A DNA stretch of 64,000 nucleotides from Tsukamurella paurometabola (GTDB lineage: Bacteria; Actinomycetota; Actinomycetes; Mycobacteriales; Mycobacteriaceae), in assembly GCF_900631615.1 (NCBI RefSeq), contig NZ_LR131273.1, positions 1,736,001-1,800,000 of the forward strand. The letters run 5' to 3'. Positions 38,958-48,394 of the stretch are shown one piece after another. Position numbers and translations under genes: made by a program. The stretch's first letter is position 1; each line of letters begins with the position of its first letter. The notes under the pieces are model-generated. The model had not been told where the DNA came from. It saw only the letters and a list, made by a program, of their open reading frames with translations, and did not search any database.

Positions 38958-40907
38958 ATGGACGCCACGACCGTCGCCCGGAGTGACGACACGTCCGCCC
39001 GGCTCGAGTCGGCGGGCCGCACGCGGCCCTGGGAATTGTCCGAGATCCGCTGGGCTGCTGCCGCTCTGGCGTTGTTCCTGGTCGCCGTCGCCGCCCAACT
39101 CGCCGGCGCCCCGACGTGGACGTGGTGGGCGCTGCATCTCGCCTGCTACGCCGCCGGTGGTTGGGAACCCGCCCTGGAGGGACTACGTGCCCTTCGCGCG
39201 AAGACCCTCGACGTCGACCTGCTCATGGTGGTCGCCGCGCTCGGGGCGGCCGCGATCGGCCAGGTCACCGACGGTGCACTGCTCATCGTCATCTTCGCCA
39301 CGTCGGGCGCGCTCGAGGCGTGGGCGACCGCTCGCACCGAGGATTCGGTGCGCGGGCTGCTCACCCTGGCACCCGATCGTGCCGTGCTCCTGGCCGCCGA
39401 CGGTTCCGAGCGGACGGTCGCGGCGGAGGATCTCGCGGTGGGGGACGTGATCCGGGCGCGACCCGGCGATCGGATCGCCGCGGACGGCACGGTCATCGAC
39501 GGTGCCGGCGAGGTCGACCAGGCGACGATCACCGGGGAGCCGCTCCCCGTGGCGAAGGCCGTGGGAGACGAGGTCTTCGCCGGCACCGCCAACGGCACCG
39601 GTTCTCTCACGATCCGCGTGGATCGCTCCGCCGCGGACTCGGTGGTCGCCCGGATCGCGGCGATGGTCGCGGAGGCGTCGCGGACCAAGGCGCGCGCTCA
39701 GCTGTTCATCGAGAAGGTCGAGCAGCGGTACTCGGTCGGGATGGTCGCCTGCACCCTCGCGGTGTTCGCGCTCCCGCTCGCCCTCGGTGCCGATCTGCGC
39801 TCGGCGCTGTTGCGGGCCATGACCTTCATGATCGTCGCCTCGCCGTGCGCCGTCGTGCTCGCCACGATGCCGCCGCTGCTCGCCGCGATCGCCCACGCCG
39901 GTCGCCGCGGTGTGCTCATCAAATCCGCTGTGGTGATGGAGAACCTGGCGTCGATCGCCACCGTCGCCTTCGACAAGACCGGGACGATCACCTCCGGCCG
40001 GCCGATGTTGTCCGACGTCGAGGCGCTGCCGGGCGGCGGGCACTCCGGCGACGAGGTGCTCGCCCTCGCCGCGGCGGTGGAGCGCCTCAGCGAGCACCCC
40101 CTCGCCGCCGCGGTCGCCGGTGCCGCGGCCCGACGCGGACTGCGTGTGCCCCTGGCCACCGACTTCGCCGCGCACCCGGGTAGCGGGGTGACGGGGGTCG
40201 TCGATGGCCTCCCGGTGGCGGTGGTCGCCCCGCGGGCAGCGGGCATCCCGCAACACTCGCCGGCCGCGGCGGCGGTCGCCCGCTTCGAATCCCGGGGCGA
40301 GACCGCGGTGCTCGTCGTGCGCGACGGTGCTCCCATCGGCGTCCTCGCCCTCACGGACACCGCACGGCCCGACGCCGCGGGAGCCGTCGCCGCGCTCGAC
40401 CGCGACGGGCTGGGAACCGCCCTCGTGACCGGCGACAATTCGTACGCCGCGGCGCGGGTCGCAGCCGAGGTCGGGATCGGCGACGTGCGCGCGGGCCTGC
40501 TGCCGGACGGCAAGACCGCTGCGGTCGCGGACCTGCGCGTCGCCGGCGGTGCCGTCGCGATGGTGGGTGACGGGGTCAACGACGCCCCGGCGCTCGCGTC
40601 CGCCGACGCCGGTATCGCGCTGGGCGGAGCGGGATCCGATCTGGCGCTGCGGGCCTCGGACGTCGTGATCGTCCGCGACGACCTCGACGCGGTGCCGGGA
40701 ATCCTCGCCTTCGCCCGGAAGGCGCACCGCGTGGTGGTGGCGAACCTCGCGATCGCGGCGACGTTCATCGCGGTCCTGGTCGTCTGGGACCTCGTCGGGC
40801 ACCTTCCGCTGCCCCTCGGCGTGGCCGGGCACGAGGGTTCGACGGTGATCGTCGGGCTCAACGGCCTCCGCCTGCTCCGCCGGGGTGCCTGGCCCGCACG
40901 CACGTGA
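38958..40907 (+). CDS. P1B4-type heavy-metal ATPase (CtpD/CtpJ-like)
   Basis: 649 residues from ATG 38958 (GAGGGAGCGCAGC upstream). P-type ATPase order: TGE actuator motif (ITGEPLPV), the metal-binding SPC of the membrane helix (IVASPCAVVLA), the phosphorylation site DKTGTI, and the hinge VGDGVNDAPAL. The last helix has HEGSTVIVGLNGLRLL, the HEG(S/G)T signature of the P1B4 group that exports Co2+, Ni2+ or Fe2+. No N-terminal CxxC metal domain, as expected. It is regulated by the divergent ArsR sensor. Confidence 0.92.
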   Translation: MDATTVARSDDTSARLESAGRTRPWELSEIRWAAAALALFLVAVAAQLAGAPTWTWWALHLACYAAGGWEPALEGLRALRAKTLDVDLLMVVAALGAAAIGQVTDGALLIVIFATSGALEAWATARTEDSVRGLLTLAPDRAVLLAADGSERTVAAEDLAVGDVIRARPGDRIAADGTVIDGAGEVDQATITGEPLPVAKAVGDEVFAGTANGTGSLTIRVDRSAADSVVARIAAMVAEASRTKARAQLFIEKVEQRYSVGMVACTLAVFALPLALGADLRSALLRAMTFMIVASPCAVVLATMPPLLAAIAHAGRRGVLIKSAVVMENLASIATVAFDKTGTITSGRPMLSDVEALPGGGHSGDEVLALAAAVERLSEHPLAAAVAGAAARRGLRVPLATDFAAHPGSGVTGVVDGLPVAVVAPRAAGIPQHSPAAAAVARFESRGETAVLVVRDGAPIGVLALTDTARPDAAGAVAALDRDGLGTALVTGDNSYAAARVAAEVGIGDVRAGLLPDGKTAAVADLRVAGGAVAMVGDGVNDAPALASADAGIALGGAGSDLALRASDVVIVRDDLDAVPGILAFARKAHRVVVANLAIAATFIAVLVVWDLVGHLPLPLGVAGHEGSTVIVGLNGLRLLRRGAWPART

Positions 40908-40924
40908 AGTGAGACCATCGACGA

Positions 40925-41917
40925 ATGTCTGCGTCGCCGCCGCCCGAGGTCCCCGCGAACCCCGCCCTCGCTGCGGAGGCGAGGGTCGCGCGGACGGCGG
41001 TCACCGTCTTCCCGCTCCTGGTTCTGGTGGCGGGCGTCGTCGGGTACGTCACTCCGAGCACGTTCACGCCCCTGGCGCCGTCGGTGCCGTACCTGCTCGG
41101 CGTGATCATGTTCTGCATGGGGCTCACGCTCACCCCGCCGGACCTGGCATCCGTGGCGAAGCGGCGCTGGGCGGTCGTGCTCGGCATCGTCGCGCACTAC
41201 GTGATCATGCCCGGCGCCGGCTGGGTGATCGCCCACGGACTGCAGCTCGAACCCGAGCTGGCGGTGGGCGTGATCCTGGTCGGCTGCGCACCGTCCGGGA
41301 CCGCGTCGAACGTCATGGCCTTCCTGGCGAAGGGCGACGTCGCGCTGTCGGTGGCGGTCGCCAGCGTCTCGACGCTCATCGCCCCGATCGTCACGCCGCT
41401 GCTGGTGCTCCTGCTGGCCGGCTCCTACTTGCCGATCGACGCCGGTGGCATGGTGCTGGACATCGTCAAAACCGTTCTGCTGCCCGTGATTCTCGGCGTG
41501 CTCGCGCGCCGGTTCGCGAAGAGTCTCGTGGCGCGCGCGCTCCCCGTCCTGCCCTGGGCGTCCGCGATCGTCATCGCGGTCATCGTCGCGATCGTGGTGG
41601 CGGGCAGTGCGAGCAAGCTCGCAGCAGCCGGCGGCATCGTCTTCCTCGCCGTGGTGTTGCACAACGGCTTCGGACTCGGATTGGGCTATCTCGCAGGCAG
41701 GCTCGGGCGTCTCGACGACCGCGCGCGGCGCGCCCTCGCCTTCGAGGTCGGCATGCAGAACTCCGGCCTCGCCGCCACGCTCGCCACAGCCCACTTCTCG
41801 CCGCTCGCGGCACTGCCGTCAGCGGTCTTCTCGCTGTGGCACAACGTCTCCGGAGCGATCGTCGCGGCCTGGCTGGCGCGCCGGCCGCTGCCCGAGGAAC
41901 GGCTCACGCGGGCGTGA
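40925..41917 (+). CDS. Bile acid:sodium symporter (BASS) family transporter
   Basis: 330 residues with about nine transmembrane helices. BASS features: GVIMFCMGLTLTPPDL early, LVGCAPSGTASNVMAFLAKG in the middle (the crossed-helix substrate region) and ALAFEVGMQNSGLAATLA near the end. BASS proteins import organic anions with sodium. The gene begins 17 bases after the ATPase and may share its transcript. The substrate is unknown. Confidence 0.85.
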   Translation: MSASPPPEVPANPALAAEARVARTAVTVFPLLVLVAGVVGYVTPSTFTPLAPSVPYLLGVIMFCMGLTLTPPDLASVAKRRWAVVLGIVAHYVIMPGAGWVIAHGLQLEPELAVGVILVGCAPSGTASNVMAFLAKGDVALSVAVASVSTLIAPIVTPLLVLLLAGSYLPIDAGGMVLDIVKTVLLPVILGVLARRFAKSLVARALPVLPWASAIVIAVIVAIVVAGSASKLAAAGGIVFLAVVLHNGFGLGLGYLAGRLGRLDDRARRALAFEVGMQNSGLAATLATAHFSPLAALPSAVFSLWHNVSGAIVAAWLARRPLPEERLTRA

Positions 41918-42533
41918 GCGGCTCCAGGCACACGACGACCGAGCCGGTCTTGCGCTTCATCGTGTAGGACATCGTGGCACTCGGGTACTCCGCGCAGCCG
42001 GCGTCGTCCTCGGTGCCCGACAGCTTCCCGACGATGCGGTACCGGGCACTGCCGTCGGAGCAGTCGACCTTGTCCGACTCGGCGTTGCGCCCCGTGCCCG
42101 ACATGGTGACGCAGTCGCCGACCACCGCCCCGGCGACGTCGCGCTGCCCGAAGTAGGCCAACGCGCCGGCCGCGGCCACCGGGATCAGCAGTCCGAGCAT
42201 CGCCAGGCGCTGATACAGGGGCCTGCCCGGGTCCAGGTGCGGGGCGGACTCGGGCTGCGGCTCGGGCAGGCGGCGCAGGCGCACCCAGACGGACAGGTTC
42301 CACAGCAGAGTGAGCGGGTTCACCACGACGGAGACCAGGGTGAGCCAGCCCTGCCACAGGCTCTTCGCGGACATGTCGCGCACCGTCGCGATGCCGCACG
42401 TGCGGCAGTACGGGCCGGACTGCTTGAGGAAGCGCATAGCGATCAGGAAGCCCTGGTGGCCGCGCACGGTCGCCTCGATGGCCGGCGCGGCGCCGCAGAA
42501 CCGGCAGGTCAAGCCGGTGTTCGGAGTGGTCAT
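41904..42533 (-). CDS. Zinc-ribbon membrane protein
   Basis: 209 residues from ATG 42533 (MTTPNTGLTCRFCG). Two CxxC pairs form an N-terminal zinc ribbon (LTCRFCGAAP and GPYCRTCGIA). Hydrophobic helices follow (TLVSVVVNPLTLLWNL and LAMLGLLIPVAAAGALAYF), and then an extracytoplasmic C-terminal domain with cysteines (GDCVTM, KVDCSD, AGCAEY, VVCLEP). This layout resembles the LppU/SCO3897-type proteins of actinobacteria, function unknown. Tail overlaps the transporter gene by 14 bases. Confidence 0.75.
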   Translation of the reverse strand: MTTPNTGLTCRFCGAAPAIEATVRGHQGFLIAMRFLKQSGPYCRTCGIATVRDMSAKSLWQGWLTLVSVVVNPLTLLWNLSVWVRLRRLPEPQPESAPHLDPGRPLYQRLAMLGLLIPVAAAGALAYFGQRDVAGAVVGDCVTMSGTGRNAESDKVDCSDGSARYRIVGKLSGTEDDAGCAEYPSATMSYTMKRKTGSVVVCLEPLTPA

Positions 42534-42605
42534 GCGGGTAAGTATCGACAACCGGCATCCGTAATGCAAAATCGTGTGATGGCCGATACAGGATTCGTCG
42601 CCGGG

Positions 42606-43115
42606 TCAACTCGCGCGGTGGCGCCGCACCGCCTCTCGGCTGCCGCAGCGGGGTGAGCAGTACCGCTGGCGGCCGTTGCGCGAGACGTCGGCGAACACCG
42701 CTCGGCAGTCCGACGAGGCGCACCGACCCAGCCGGGTCATCCCGCGCGTGGTCAGGTGCAGCGCCGTTCCGGTGAGGATCAGCACGGCGAGCAGGCCGGT
42801 CAGTGTCGCGCCGGACTCGCGGTAGTGGATGTGCCACCCCGTGCCCGCGTGGTCGGTCACCCGGGGGTGCGAGGCGTGCTCCGCGAGGAGGTCGTTCAGG
42901 CGGGCGACACGAGCGGCGACGTCGTCCGCGTCCACCACAGTGAGCCACGCGGCGATCAGGTCCCGGCAGCCCGCGAAGTCCTCCGGGCGGACCGTCTCGA
43001 CGAGAATGTCGTGGGCATCGCACCGTCGGACGAGGTCCTCGAGGTCGGCGGGCGGATCGTTCGCCAGGTCGACCGCGAGCAGCACCGGCCCCTCGCCGTA
43101 AGGGTTGATATGCAC
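42606..43115 (-). CDS. CGNR zinc-finger (ABATE-domain) regulator
   Basis: 169 residues from GTG 43115 (VHINPYGEGPVLLAVDLAND). The N-terminal ABATE ligand-binding region is followed by the C-terminal CGNR-type zinc finger: GRCASSDCRAVFADVSRNGR, QRYCSPRCGSREAVRRHR, with four cysteine ligands. These are DNA-binding, probably ligand-responsive regulators. It is divergent from the TSUP transporter with a 25-base gap, so it may control it. Confidence 0.85.
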   Translation of the reverse strand: MHINPYGEGPVLLAVDLANDPPADLEDLVRRCDAHDILVETVRPEDFAGCRDLIAAWLTVVDADDVAARVARLNDLLAEHASHPRVTDHAGTGWHIHYRESGATLTGLLAVLILTGTALHLTTRGMTRLGRCASSDCRAVFADVSRNGRQRYCSPRCGSREAVRRHRAS

Positions 43116-43140
43116 AAGGCCATTACAGCACGATCGTGCG

Positions 43141-43926
43141 GTGCCCGACATCACCACGACGACACTGCTACTCCTCCTGCTCGCCGCGCTGGCCGCGGGC
43201 TGGGTGGACTCCGTGGTGGGCGGCGGCGGCCTCATCCAGTTGCCAGCACTCCTCATCGCCTTCCCGACGGCCGCGCCGATCCACCTGCTCGCGACCAACA
43301 AGATGGCGTCCATCGCGGGCACCACGACGAGCAGCATCACCTACTGGCGGCGCGTGCGGCCGGACTGGCGGACCGCCGTCGCGCTCGCGGTGCCGGCCTT
43401 CGCCGGCGCCGTCGCGGGCTCGATCATCGCCTCCCACCTCCCGCGGTCGGCGTTCAACCCGATCATCCTGGCCGCGCTCATCGCGGTCTTCGTCTACACG
43501 CTGCGCCAGCCGGCACTCGGGGACGAGACGGCGCTGCGGTTCCAGGGGCACCGGCACCTCGCGGCGGCCGGGCTCGCCGGGTTCGCGATCGGGATGTACG
43601 ACGGTGCCCTCGGCCCCGGGACCGGCTCGTTCCTCGTCTTCGCGATGGTGGGCCTGATGGGCTACGCCTTCCTGGAGGCGTCGGCGAAGGCGAAGGTCGC
43701 CAACTTCGCGACCAATCTGGCCTCGCTCGTCGTCTTCCTGCCGCAGGGCGCGGGCTACTGGAAGCTCGGCGTGGCGATGGCCTGCGCCAATGTCGCGGGC
43801 GGCTACCTCGGCGCGCGGACCGCAGTCGTGAAGGGCAGCGGCTTCGTCAAAGTGGTCTTCCTCGTCGTGGTCTCGGCGTTCATCTGCAAGCTCGGCTACG
43901 ACGTGGTGCTGCAGTTCGCGCGCTGA
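43141..43926 (+). CDS. TSUP (TauE/SafE) family sulfite/anion exporter
   Basis: 261 residues from GTG 43141. About eight helices, with the TSUP repeat motif WVDSVVGGGGLIQLPALLIA at the N-terminus and GMYDGALGPGTGSFLVFAMV in the second half. Family members export sulfite, sulfoacetate or related anions. The gene is divergent from the CGNR-type regulator. Converges on the dehydratase gene. Confidence 0.88.
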   Translation: MPDITTTTLLLLLLAALAAGWVDSVVGGGGLIQLPALLIAFPTAAPIHLLATNKMASIAGTTTSSITYWRRVRPDWRTAVALAVPAFAGAVAGSIIASHLPRSAFNPIILAALIAVFVYTLRQPALGDETALRFQGHRHLAAAGLAGFAIGMYDGALGPGTGSFLVFAMVGLMGYAFLEASAKAKVANFATNLASLVVFLPQGAGYWKLGVAMACANVAGGYLGARTAVVKGSGFVKVVFLVVVSAFICKLGYDVVLQFAR

Positions 43927-43940
43927 GCGCGCGGCACGGT

Positions 43941-44501
43941 TCAGGCGTTGATGACGCCGTGCATCACGATCTTCTCGGCGGCGTCGCTGAAGTCGGGTGC
44001 GTCGGCACCGTCGGGCGAGCCGCCGATGAGCGTGGTGGAGAGCGTGACCAGGTGCTCGTCGTCCTGCGAGTACATCTCGTTGCGGATCGTGACCATGTCG
44101 TACCCGCCGACGCGGCGGTGCTTGTCCACGTGCACATGGATGGTCAGCTCGTGGCCCGCGACCACGGGCCGGTGGTACACCATGCTCTCGTCGGCCTGCA
44201 TCAACTGGCTGGCGCCGTAGCCGATCACCGAGTCGTCGAAGAGCGGGCGGTTGGAGACGATGCCCGCGACGCTCACGAGCATCGGCGGCGCGACGAGGTC
44301 GGCGTAGCCGGCGGCGCGCGCCGCCTCGACGTCGAAGTGCACCGGGGCGGAGAACTGGGACGCGAGCGCGTACTCGCGGATCTTCTCGCGGCCCACGAGA
44401 TAGGTGTGGCGGTACACGTAGTGGTGGCCGACGGCACGTGCGGTGCGCTCGCTGATCTCGTCGGGGGTCAGCGGAGCGGCGGGCGCGGATTCGTTCGGCA
44501 T
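43941..44501 (-). CDS. FAS1-type/HadA-like hotdog dehydratase domain protein
   Basis: 186 residues from ATG 44501 (MPNESAPAAPL). An N-terminal MaoC-like hotdog domain: VYRHTYLVGREKIREYALAS, then VAPPMLVSVAGIV and MVYHRPVVAGHELTIHVHV, the layout of the UPF0336/HadA and HadC subunits. In mycobacteria these pair with HadB for the dehydration step of mycolic-acid FAS-II. The catalytic Asp/His pair normally comes from the partner subunit. A role in lipid metabolism is likely, the specific pathway uncertain. Confidence 0.8.
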   Translation of the reverse strand: MPNESAPAAPLTPDEISERTARAVGHHYVYRHTYLVGREKIREYALASQFSAPVHFDVEAARAAGYADLVAPPMLVSVAGIVSNRPLFDDSVIGYGASQLMQADESMVYHRPVVAGHELTIHVHVDKHRRVGGYDMVTIRNEMYSQDDEHLVTLSTTLIGGSPDGADAPDFSDAAEKIVMHGVINA

Positions 44502-44655
44502 GCCGACCAAACTATCGGCGCGGCCGCGCGCAGGACTTGTCCGAACCTCCAAGAACCCCTGCCCCGCCTTGGTCGCGCGGCGGCCCGGGTGTGGTCGAGT
44601 TCACGTCCGGGTGGGCGGTTTGCGTTGCACCCCATGGATCGCCGAAAATAGGGAG

Positions 44656-45363
44656 GTGAGCGAAGCCGGTGCTGCTGCCCCCGAAGACCCGATCGACCTC
44701 GAAGCCTGGCGCACCGCCAACGAACTGTCCGTGCCCTTCTCCGAGGCGCTCGACCTGTGGGCCGACACCGCCCACGCGGCCCTCGTCGAACTCGCCGGCC
44801 GGTACGGCTCCTTCATCAGCTACGCCGAACTCGCGGCCCGCGCTCAGGCCGACGCCGGCGTCGCCACCCGGGCGCCGGTCCGCCTGTGGATCAGCGCGCT
44901 GCAGCGCCGCGTGACCGACCGTTGCCAGGCCGCGGGGGAGCCGCCGCTGGTCGCGCTCATGGTCGCCCATGACCAGACCGTCGGGGAGGGCTACGCCTAC
45001 GCCGTCGCCGCTGCCGGACTGCCCGTCCCCGAGAACCTCGACCAGCACGCCGCTGCCGCTCGGTTCGCCTGCTACCTGCACTTCGGGGCGACGGTGCCCG
45101 CCGGCGCGGCCCCGCAGCTGACGCCCAAGCTCGAGGAGGCGCGCCGCGCCGCCGCGGCGCGCGCCGCCAAGGTGAAGCCGGCGAAGGCCGCGTCGAACGG
45201 GCGCGTCGTCAAGGCCCGCACCCCCGCCGCACCGCGTGCGGCGAAGGCGCCGTCGGCCCGCCCGGCGAAGGCGGCGCCGGCGAAACCCGAGCCCCGTCCT
45301 GCGAAGCTCTGCCCGAACTGCTTCACCCAACTCGCCGCCAACGGCGAGTGCGGCTTCTGCTGA
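44656..45363 (+). CDS. Hypothetical protein with Lys/Ala-rich linker and zinc ribbon
   Basis: 235 residues from GTG 44656 (AGGGAGGTGAG). The N-terminal 145 residues form a helical domain (LWADTAHAALVELAGRYGSF, then PVRLWISALQRRVTDRC). Then a low-complexity Lys/Ala/Pro linker of 70 residues (AARAAKVKPAKAASNGRVVK) and a C-terminal zinc ribbon CPNCFTQLAANGECGFC. The linker resembles histone-H1-like or Lsr2-partner tails, so nucleic-acid binding is a fair guess. No known family name. Confidence 0.75.
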   Translation: MSEAGAAAPEDPIDLEAWRTANELSVPFSEALDLWADTAHAALVELAGRYGSFISYAELAARAQADAGVATRAPVRLWISALQRRVTDRCQAAGEPPLVALMVAHDQTVGEGYAYAVAAAGLPVPENLDQHAAAARFACYLHFGATVPAGAAPQLTPKLEEARRAAAARAAKVKPAKAASNGRVVKARTPAAPRAAKAPSARPAKAAPAKPEPRPAKLCPNCFTQLAANGECGFC

Positions 45364-45451
45364 ATCCTGTATTCCTCGTGCGGCCTTCGCTACACTGAAC
45401 GCGGGTACACCGGGCCCCGGGGCCTTCGCGCCGCGGTTCGTCTAACGTCCG

Positions 45452-46285
45452 GTGAAGTCTGTGAACACTCCGTCGGCAATCGCCGATTCCCTTCTGTACG
45501 TCCACATCGACAATTGGGAGTATCAGTGCTGCGGCACGACTCCCCGCCTCGGTGTCGAGCTCAGCGGCACGCTGACCGTGTACGAGAGCGCGAGCCCTCG
45601 CTATGGAGCCCCGCAGGTCACCGGCTTCGATCCGCGCAGCGGCCTGGTCCGCTTCGGCGCGATCAGCGCGCAGCTCGGCTCTGGTCTGTCCGAGCCCGTT
45701 GGCGGCCTGATCCTCGTGCTCAGTTGGCACGAGAACGAGGCGAAGCCGCGTGTGACCGGCACGGTCGAGGCGGTCTTCGAAGAGACGGGACGCTTCCTCC
45801 CCGTCGGAGACGACCGGAGCCTGCGCGTCGACCCCGATTCCCGCGAGTTCCACTCCGTCGACGAGGCGACCCGCTGGCCGGAGGAACAGATCGAGGGCGG
45901 CGGGGCTGCGACCATCGGGGTCGTGGTCGGGCTGCGCGTCACGGAACTGCGGGTCCCGACGGCCGACGAGATCGAGGCGAGACTTCTGTGGGAGGATCGG
46001 GTTCGCCGCACGGTGCGGGCGATCGTGCCTGCGGCGTTGTTCGCCGGCCGCGCTCCGGTGGTCGGCGATCGCCTGCAACTCGATCTTGCGGACCCGGCCG
46101 TGAGGGCGTTGGGTGACCACATCGACTCGTCCGCCACGGTGGACGGCGAGATCGCGGAGGTCACGCCGCTTCCCGAAATCCCGGAGGGTGCGGGCTGGTT
46201 CGCCCTGACGCCGCTCACTGTGGAGGAGACGGTCAATTACCTGGTCGAACTGGTCCAGGATCCGGAGAATCCGGTGCTCCGCTGA
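45452..46285 (+). CDS. DUF6578-like protein, first of two tandem paralogues
   Basis: 277 residues. The N-terminal part, LLYVHIDNWEYQCCGTTPRL, is shared with the next gene (LLYVHISNWEYQCCGAVPRV), and the first 170 residues align throughout (...WPEEQIEGGGA against WPEDRREVGGP). This QCCG motif fits DUF6578, function unknown. The extra C-terminal 90 residues form a second domain (LQLDLADPAVRALGDHIDSS). The start is the ATG or GTG at about 45452. Soluble. Confidence 0.72.
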   Translation: MKSVNTPSAIADSLLYVHIDNWEYQCCGTTPRLGVELSGTLTVYESASPRYGAPQVTGFDPRSGLVRFGAISAQLGSGLSEPVGGLILVLSWHENEAKPRVTGTVEAVFEETGRFLPVGDDRSLRVDPDSREFHSVDEATRWPEEQIEGGGAATIGVVVGLRVTELRVPTADEIEARLLWEDRVRRTVRAIVPAALFAGRAPVVGDRLQLDLADPAVRALGDHIDSSATVDGEIAEVTPLPEIPEGAGWFALTPLTVEETVNYLVELVQDPENPVLR

Positions 46286-46472
46286 GTTGTGAACGTGAGC
46301 GGCGCGAGCCCGGCGACCCGAGCCGGGCTCGTGCCGTCCTGACGCACATCGGGGCGGCACGGCCGGTGCGATCGCAACACATCGGCCGGAGCGTGGCTAC
46401 GATGGCCGCGGAGGTACGCCGGGACCCCACGGAACCACTCCTGCGGGATCGCCGAACACCCGGTACAGGGTC

Positions 46473-47030
46473 GTGAATTCTGTTTTGTCGCTGGACGTGT
46501 CGCTGCTGTACGTGCACATCTCGAACTGGGAGTACCAGTGCTGCGGCGCGGTGCCCCGTGTCGGCGGCGCGGTGCGCGGATCGCTCACGCTGCACCCGAG
46601 CAGGCGACCGGGCTACCCCGCGCCGGCGGTGCTCGACTGGGACCCGAGCTCGGGACTGGTCCGGGTCGGCGACCTGTACGCGCAGCTCGGCTTCTCCGTG
46701 ACCGACCCCTACCGCACCGACCTCATCGTGAGTCTCGGCTGGCACGATGCCGGACCGGCGCCGACGGTGCTCGGCACCGTCGAGGTGCTGCTCGAGGAGA
46801 CAGGGACCTATGTGCGCGAACGTACAGGGGAACTCGACATCGACCCGGGCACCGTCGACTACCGCGAGGTGCGCGAGGCCACGATGTGGCCCGAGGACCG
46901 GCGTGAGGTGGGCGGGCCCGCCGCCGCGGGGGTGGTGGCCGGGGTCCGGCTCGCGGGGATCGGCGATGCCGCGGACCGCGCGGAGGTGCTGGCCGAGGGC
47001 CTGCGCCTCTTCACCGAGACCCCGGCGTGA
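46473..47030 (+). CDS. DUF6578-like protein, second tandem paralogue
   Basis: 185 residues from GTG 46473. Shares the NWEYQCCG motif and the following domain with the gene at 45452 but lacks its C-terminal extension. The two are separated by 187 bases that hold no gene. A tandem duplication is the simplest explanation; divergence is considerable. Function unknown. Convergent with the MFS gene. Confidence 0.72.
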   Translation: MNSVLSLDVSLLYVHISNWEYQCCGAVPRVGGAVRGSLTLHPSRRPGYPAPAVLDWDPSSGLVRVGDLYAQLGFSVTDPYRTDLIVSLGWHDAGPAPTVLGTVEVLLEETGTYVRERTGELDIDPGTVDYREVREATMWPEDRREVGGPAAAGVVAGVRLAGIGDAADRAEVLAEGLRLFTETPA

Positions 47031-47040
47031 CCCGCGCGGA

Positions 47041-48366
47041 TCAGGCGGCGACCGGCTCGGCCTCGGCCGACCGGGCCCGTGCCCGCGGGATCGCCCAGCA
47101 CATCGCGGCCGCGGCCACGCAGAGCACGCCCGCGGTGTAGAACGCCGGGTCGTAGCCGCCCGAGGCGTCGCGGATGTATCCGGCGCCGAACGCCGCGACC
47201 GCGGCGCCCAGCTGGTGCGAGGCGAAGATCCAGCCGAAGACCACCGGCGTCGATTCGCCGAAGTGCTCGCGGGCCAACGCCATCGTGGGCGGCACCGTCG
47301 CCACCCAGTCGAGGCCGTAGAACAGGACGAAAACCAGGATCCCGGGCGCGATGCCGGGGGAGAGCAGGGCCGGCAGCAGCGCCAGCGCGAGGCCGCGGCC
47401 GAGGTAGTAGATCACCAGCAGGATCCGCGAGTCGACACGATCGGTGAGCCACCCCGAGGCGATGGTGCCGACCACGTCGAACACCCCGATGACCGCGAGC
47501 AACGAGGCGGCGGCGGTCGCGGGCATCCCGTGATCGCCGGCGGCGGGGATGAAGTGCGTCTGCAGCAGGCCGTTGGTCGTCGCGCCGCAGATGGCGAAGC
47601 TCGCCGCGAGCAGCCAGAACGCCGGGCGACGTGCGCCCATCGCCAGACCGCCGAAAGCCGCGCGCACCGCGCCCCGGGTCGGCGGAGGCGGCGCCACCAC
47701 CTCGTCGGCACCGAACGGCGGCAGGCCCAGCTGCGCGGGCCACGACCGCAGAAACAGGCCGGCCACGGGGATCACGGCGACGGCCACGGCGGTCACAACG
47801 AGCGTCGCGGTCCGCCAGCCGTGCGCCTCGGACAGCGCTGCGACCACCGGCAGGAAGATCAACTGCCCGGTGGCACTGGCGGCGGTGAGCACACCGGTGA
47901 CGAGGCCCCTCCGCGCGACGAACCAGCGCATGGCGATCGTCGCGACGAAGGCCGTCGACAGCGAGCCGGTGCCCAGCCCCACGAGCACGCCCCAGAGCAG
48001 CACGAGCTGCCAGGCGTCGGTCATGAACACCGCCAGGCCGGTGCCGGCGGCGACCAGGGACAGTGCGCCCATGACCACCGGCCGGACGCCGAGTTTGTCC
48101 ATGAGCGCCGCGGAGAACGGCGAGGTGAGACCGAACAGCGCCATGTTGACCGACATCGCCGCGCCGATCGTCGCGTGCGACCAGCCGAACTCCATGTGCA
48201 GCGGGTCCATCATCACGCCGGGCACGGACCGGAAACCGGCCGCGCCCAGCATCGTCACGAAGGCGACGCCCGCGACGATCCAGGCGTAGTGCGGCGCGCG
48301 CAGGCGCCTCAGCGGTGTGGTCACCGGACCAGGTTCGCGGATGGCGGCACGCAGAACCAGTGGCAT
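47041..48366 (-). CDS. MFS transporter
   Basis: 441 residues from ATG 48366. Twelve transmembrane helices in two six-helix halves around a cytosolic loop (LPPFGADEVVAPPPPTRGAV). Motif A-like loop ALMDKLGVRPVVMG between helices 2 and 3, and its counterpart GWLTDRVDSRILL in the second half. The sequence style fits the monocarboxylate/OFA-like MFS groups; substrate unknown. Divergent from the GlxA-type regulator with a 28-base gap, so the regulator may control it. Confidence 0.88.
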   Translation of the reverse strand: MPLVLRAAIREPGPVTTPLRRLRAPHYAWIVAGVAFVTMLGAAGFRSVPGVMMDPLHMEFGWSHATIGAAMSVNMALFGLTSPFSAALMDKLGVRPVVMGALSLVAAGTGLAVFMTDAWQLVLLWGVLVGLGTGSLSTAFVATIAMRWFVARRGLVTGVLTAASATGQLIFLPVVAALSEAHGWRTATLVVTAVAVAVIPVAGLFLRSWPAQLGLPPFGADEVVAPPPPTRGAVRAAFGGLAMGARRPAFWLLAASFAICGATTNGLLQTHFIPAAGDHGMPATAAASLLAVIGVFDVVGTIASGWLTDRVDSRILLVIYYLGRGLALALLPALLSPGIAPGILVFVLFYGLDWVATVPPTMALAREHFGESTPVVFGWIFASHQLGAAVAAFGAGYIRDASGGYDPAFYTAGVLCVAAAAMCWAIPRARARSAEAEPVAA

Positions 48367-48394
48367 CGATGACAAGGTATGAAAGAATCATGCC

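Noticed and set aside
39183-41794. Two long minus-strand open frames under the metal ATPase and transporter
   Set aside because: The plus strand holds intact P-type ATPase and BASS motifs; the minus text is His/Arg/Asp noise.
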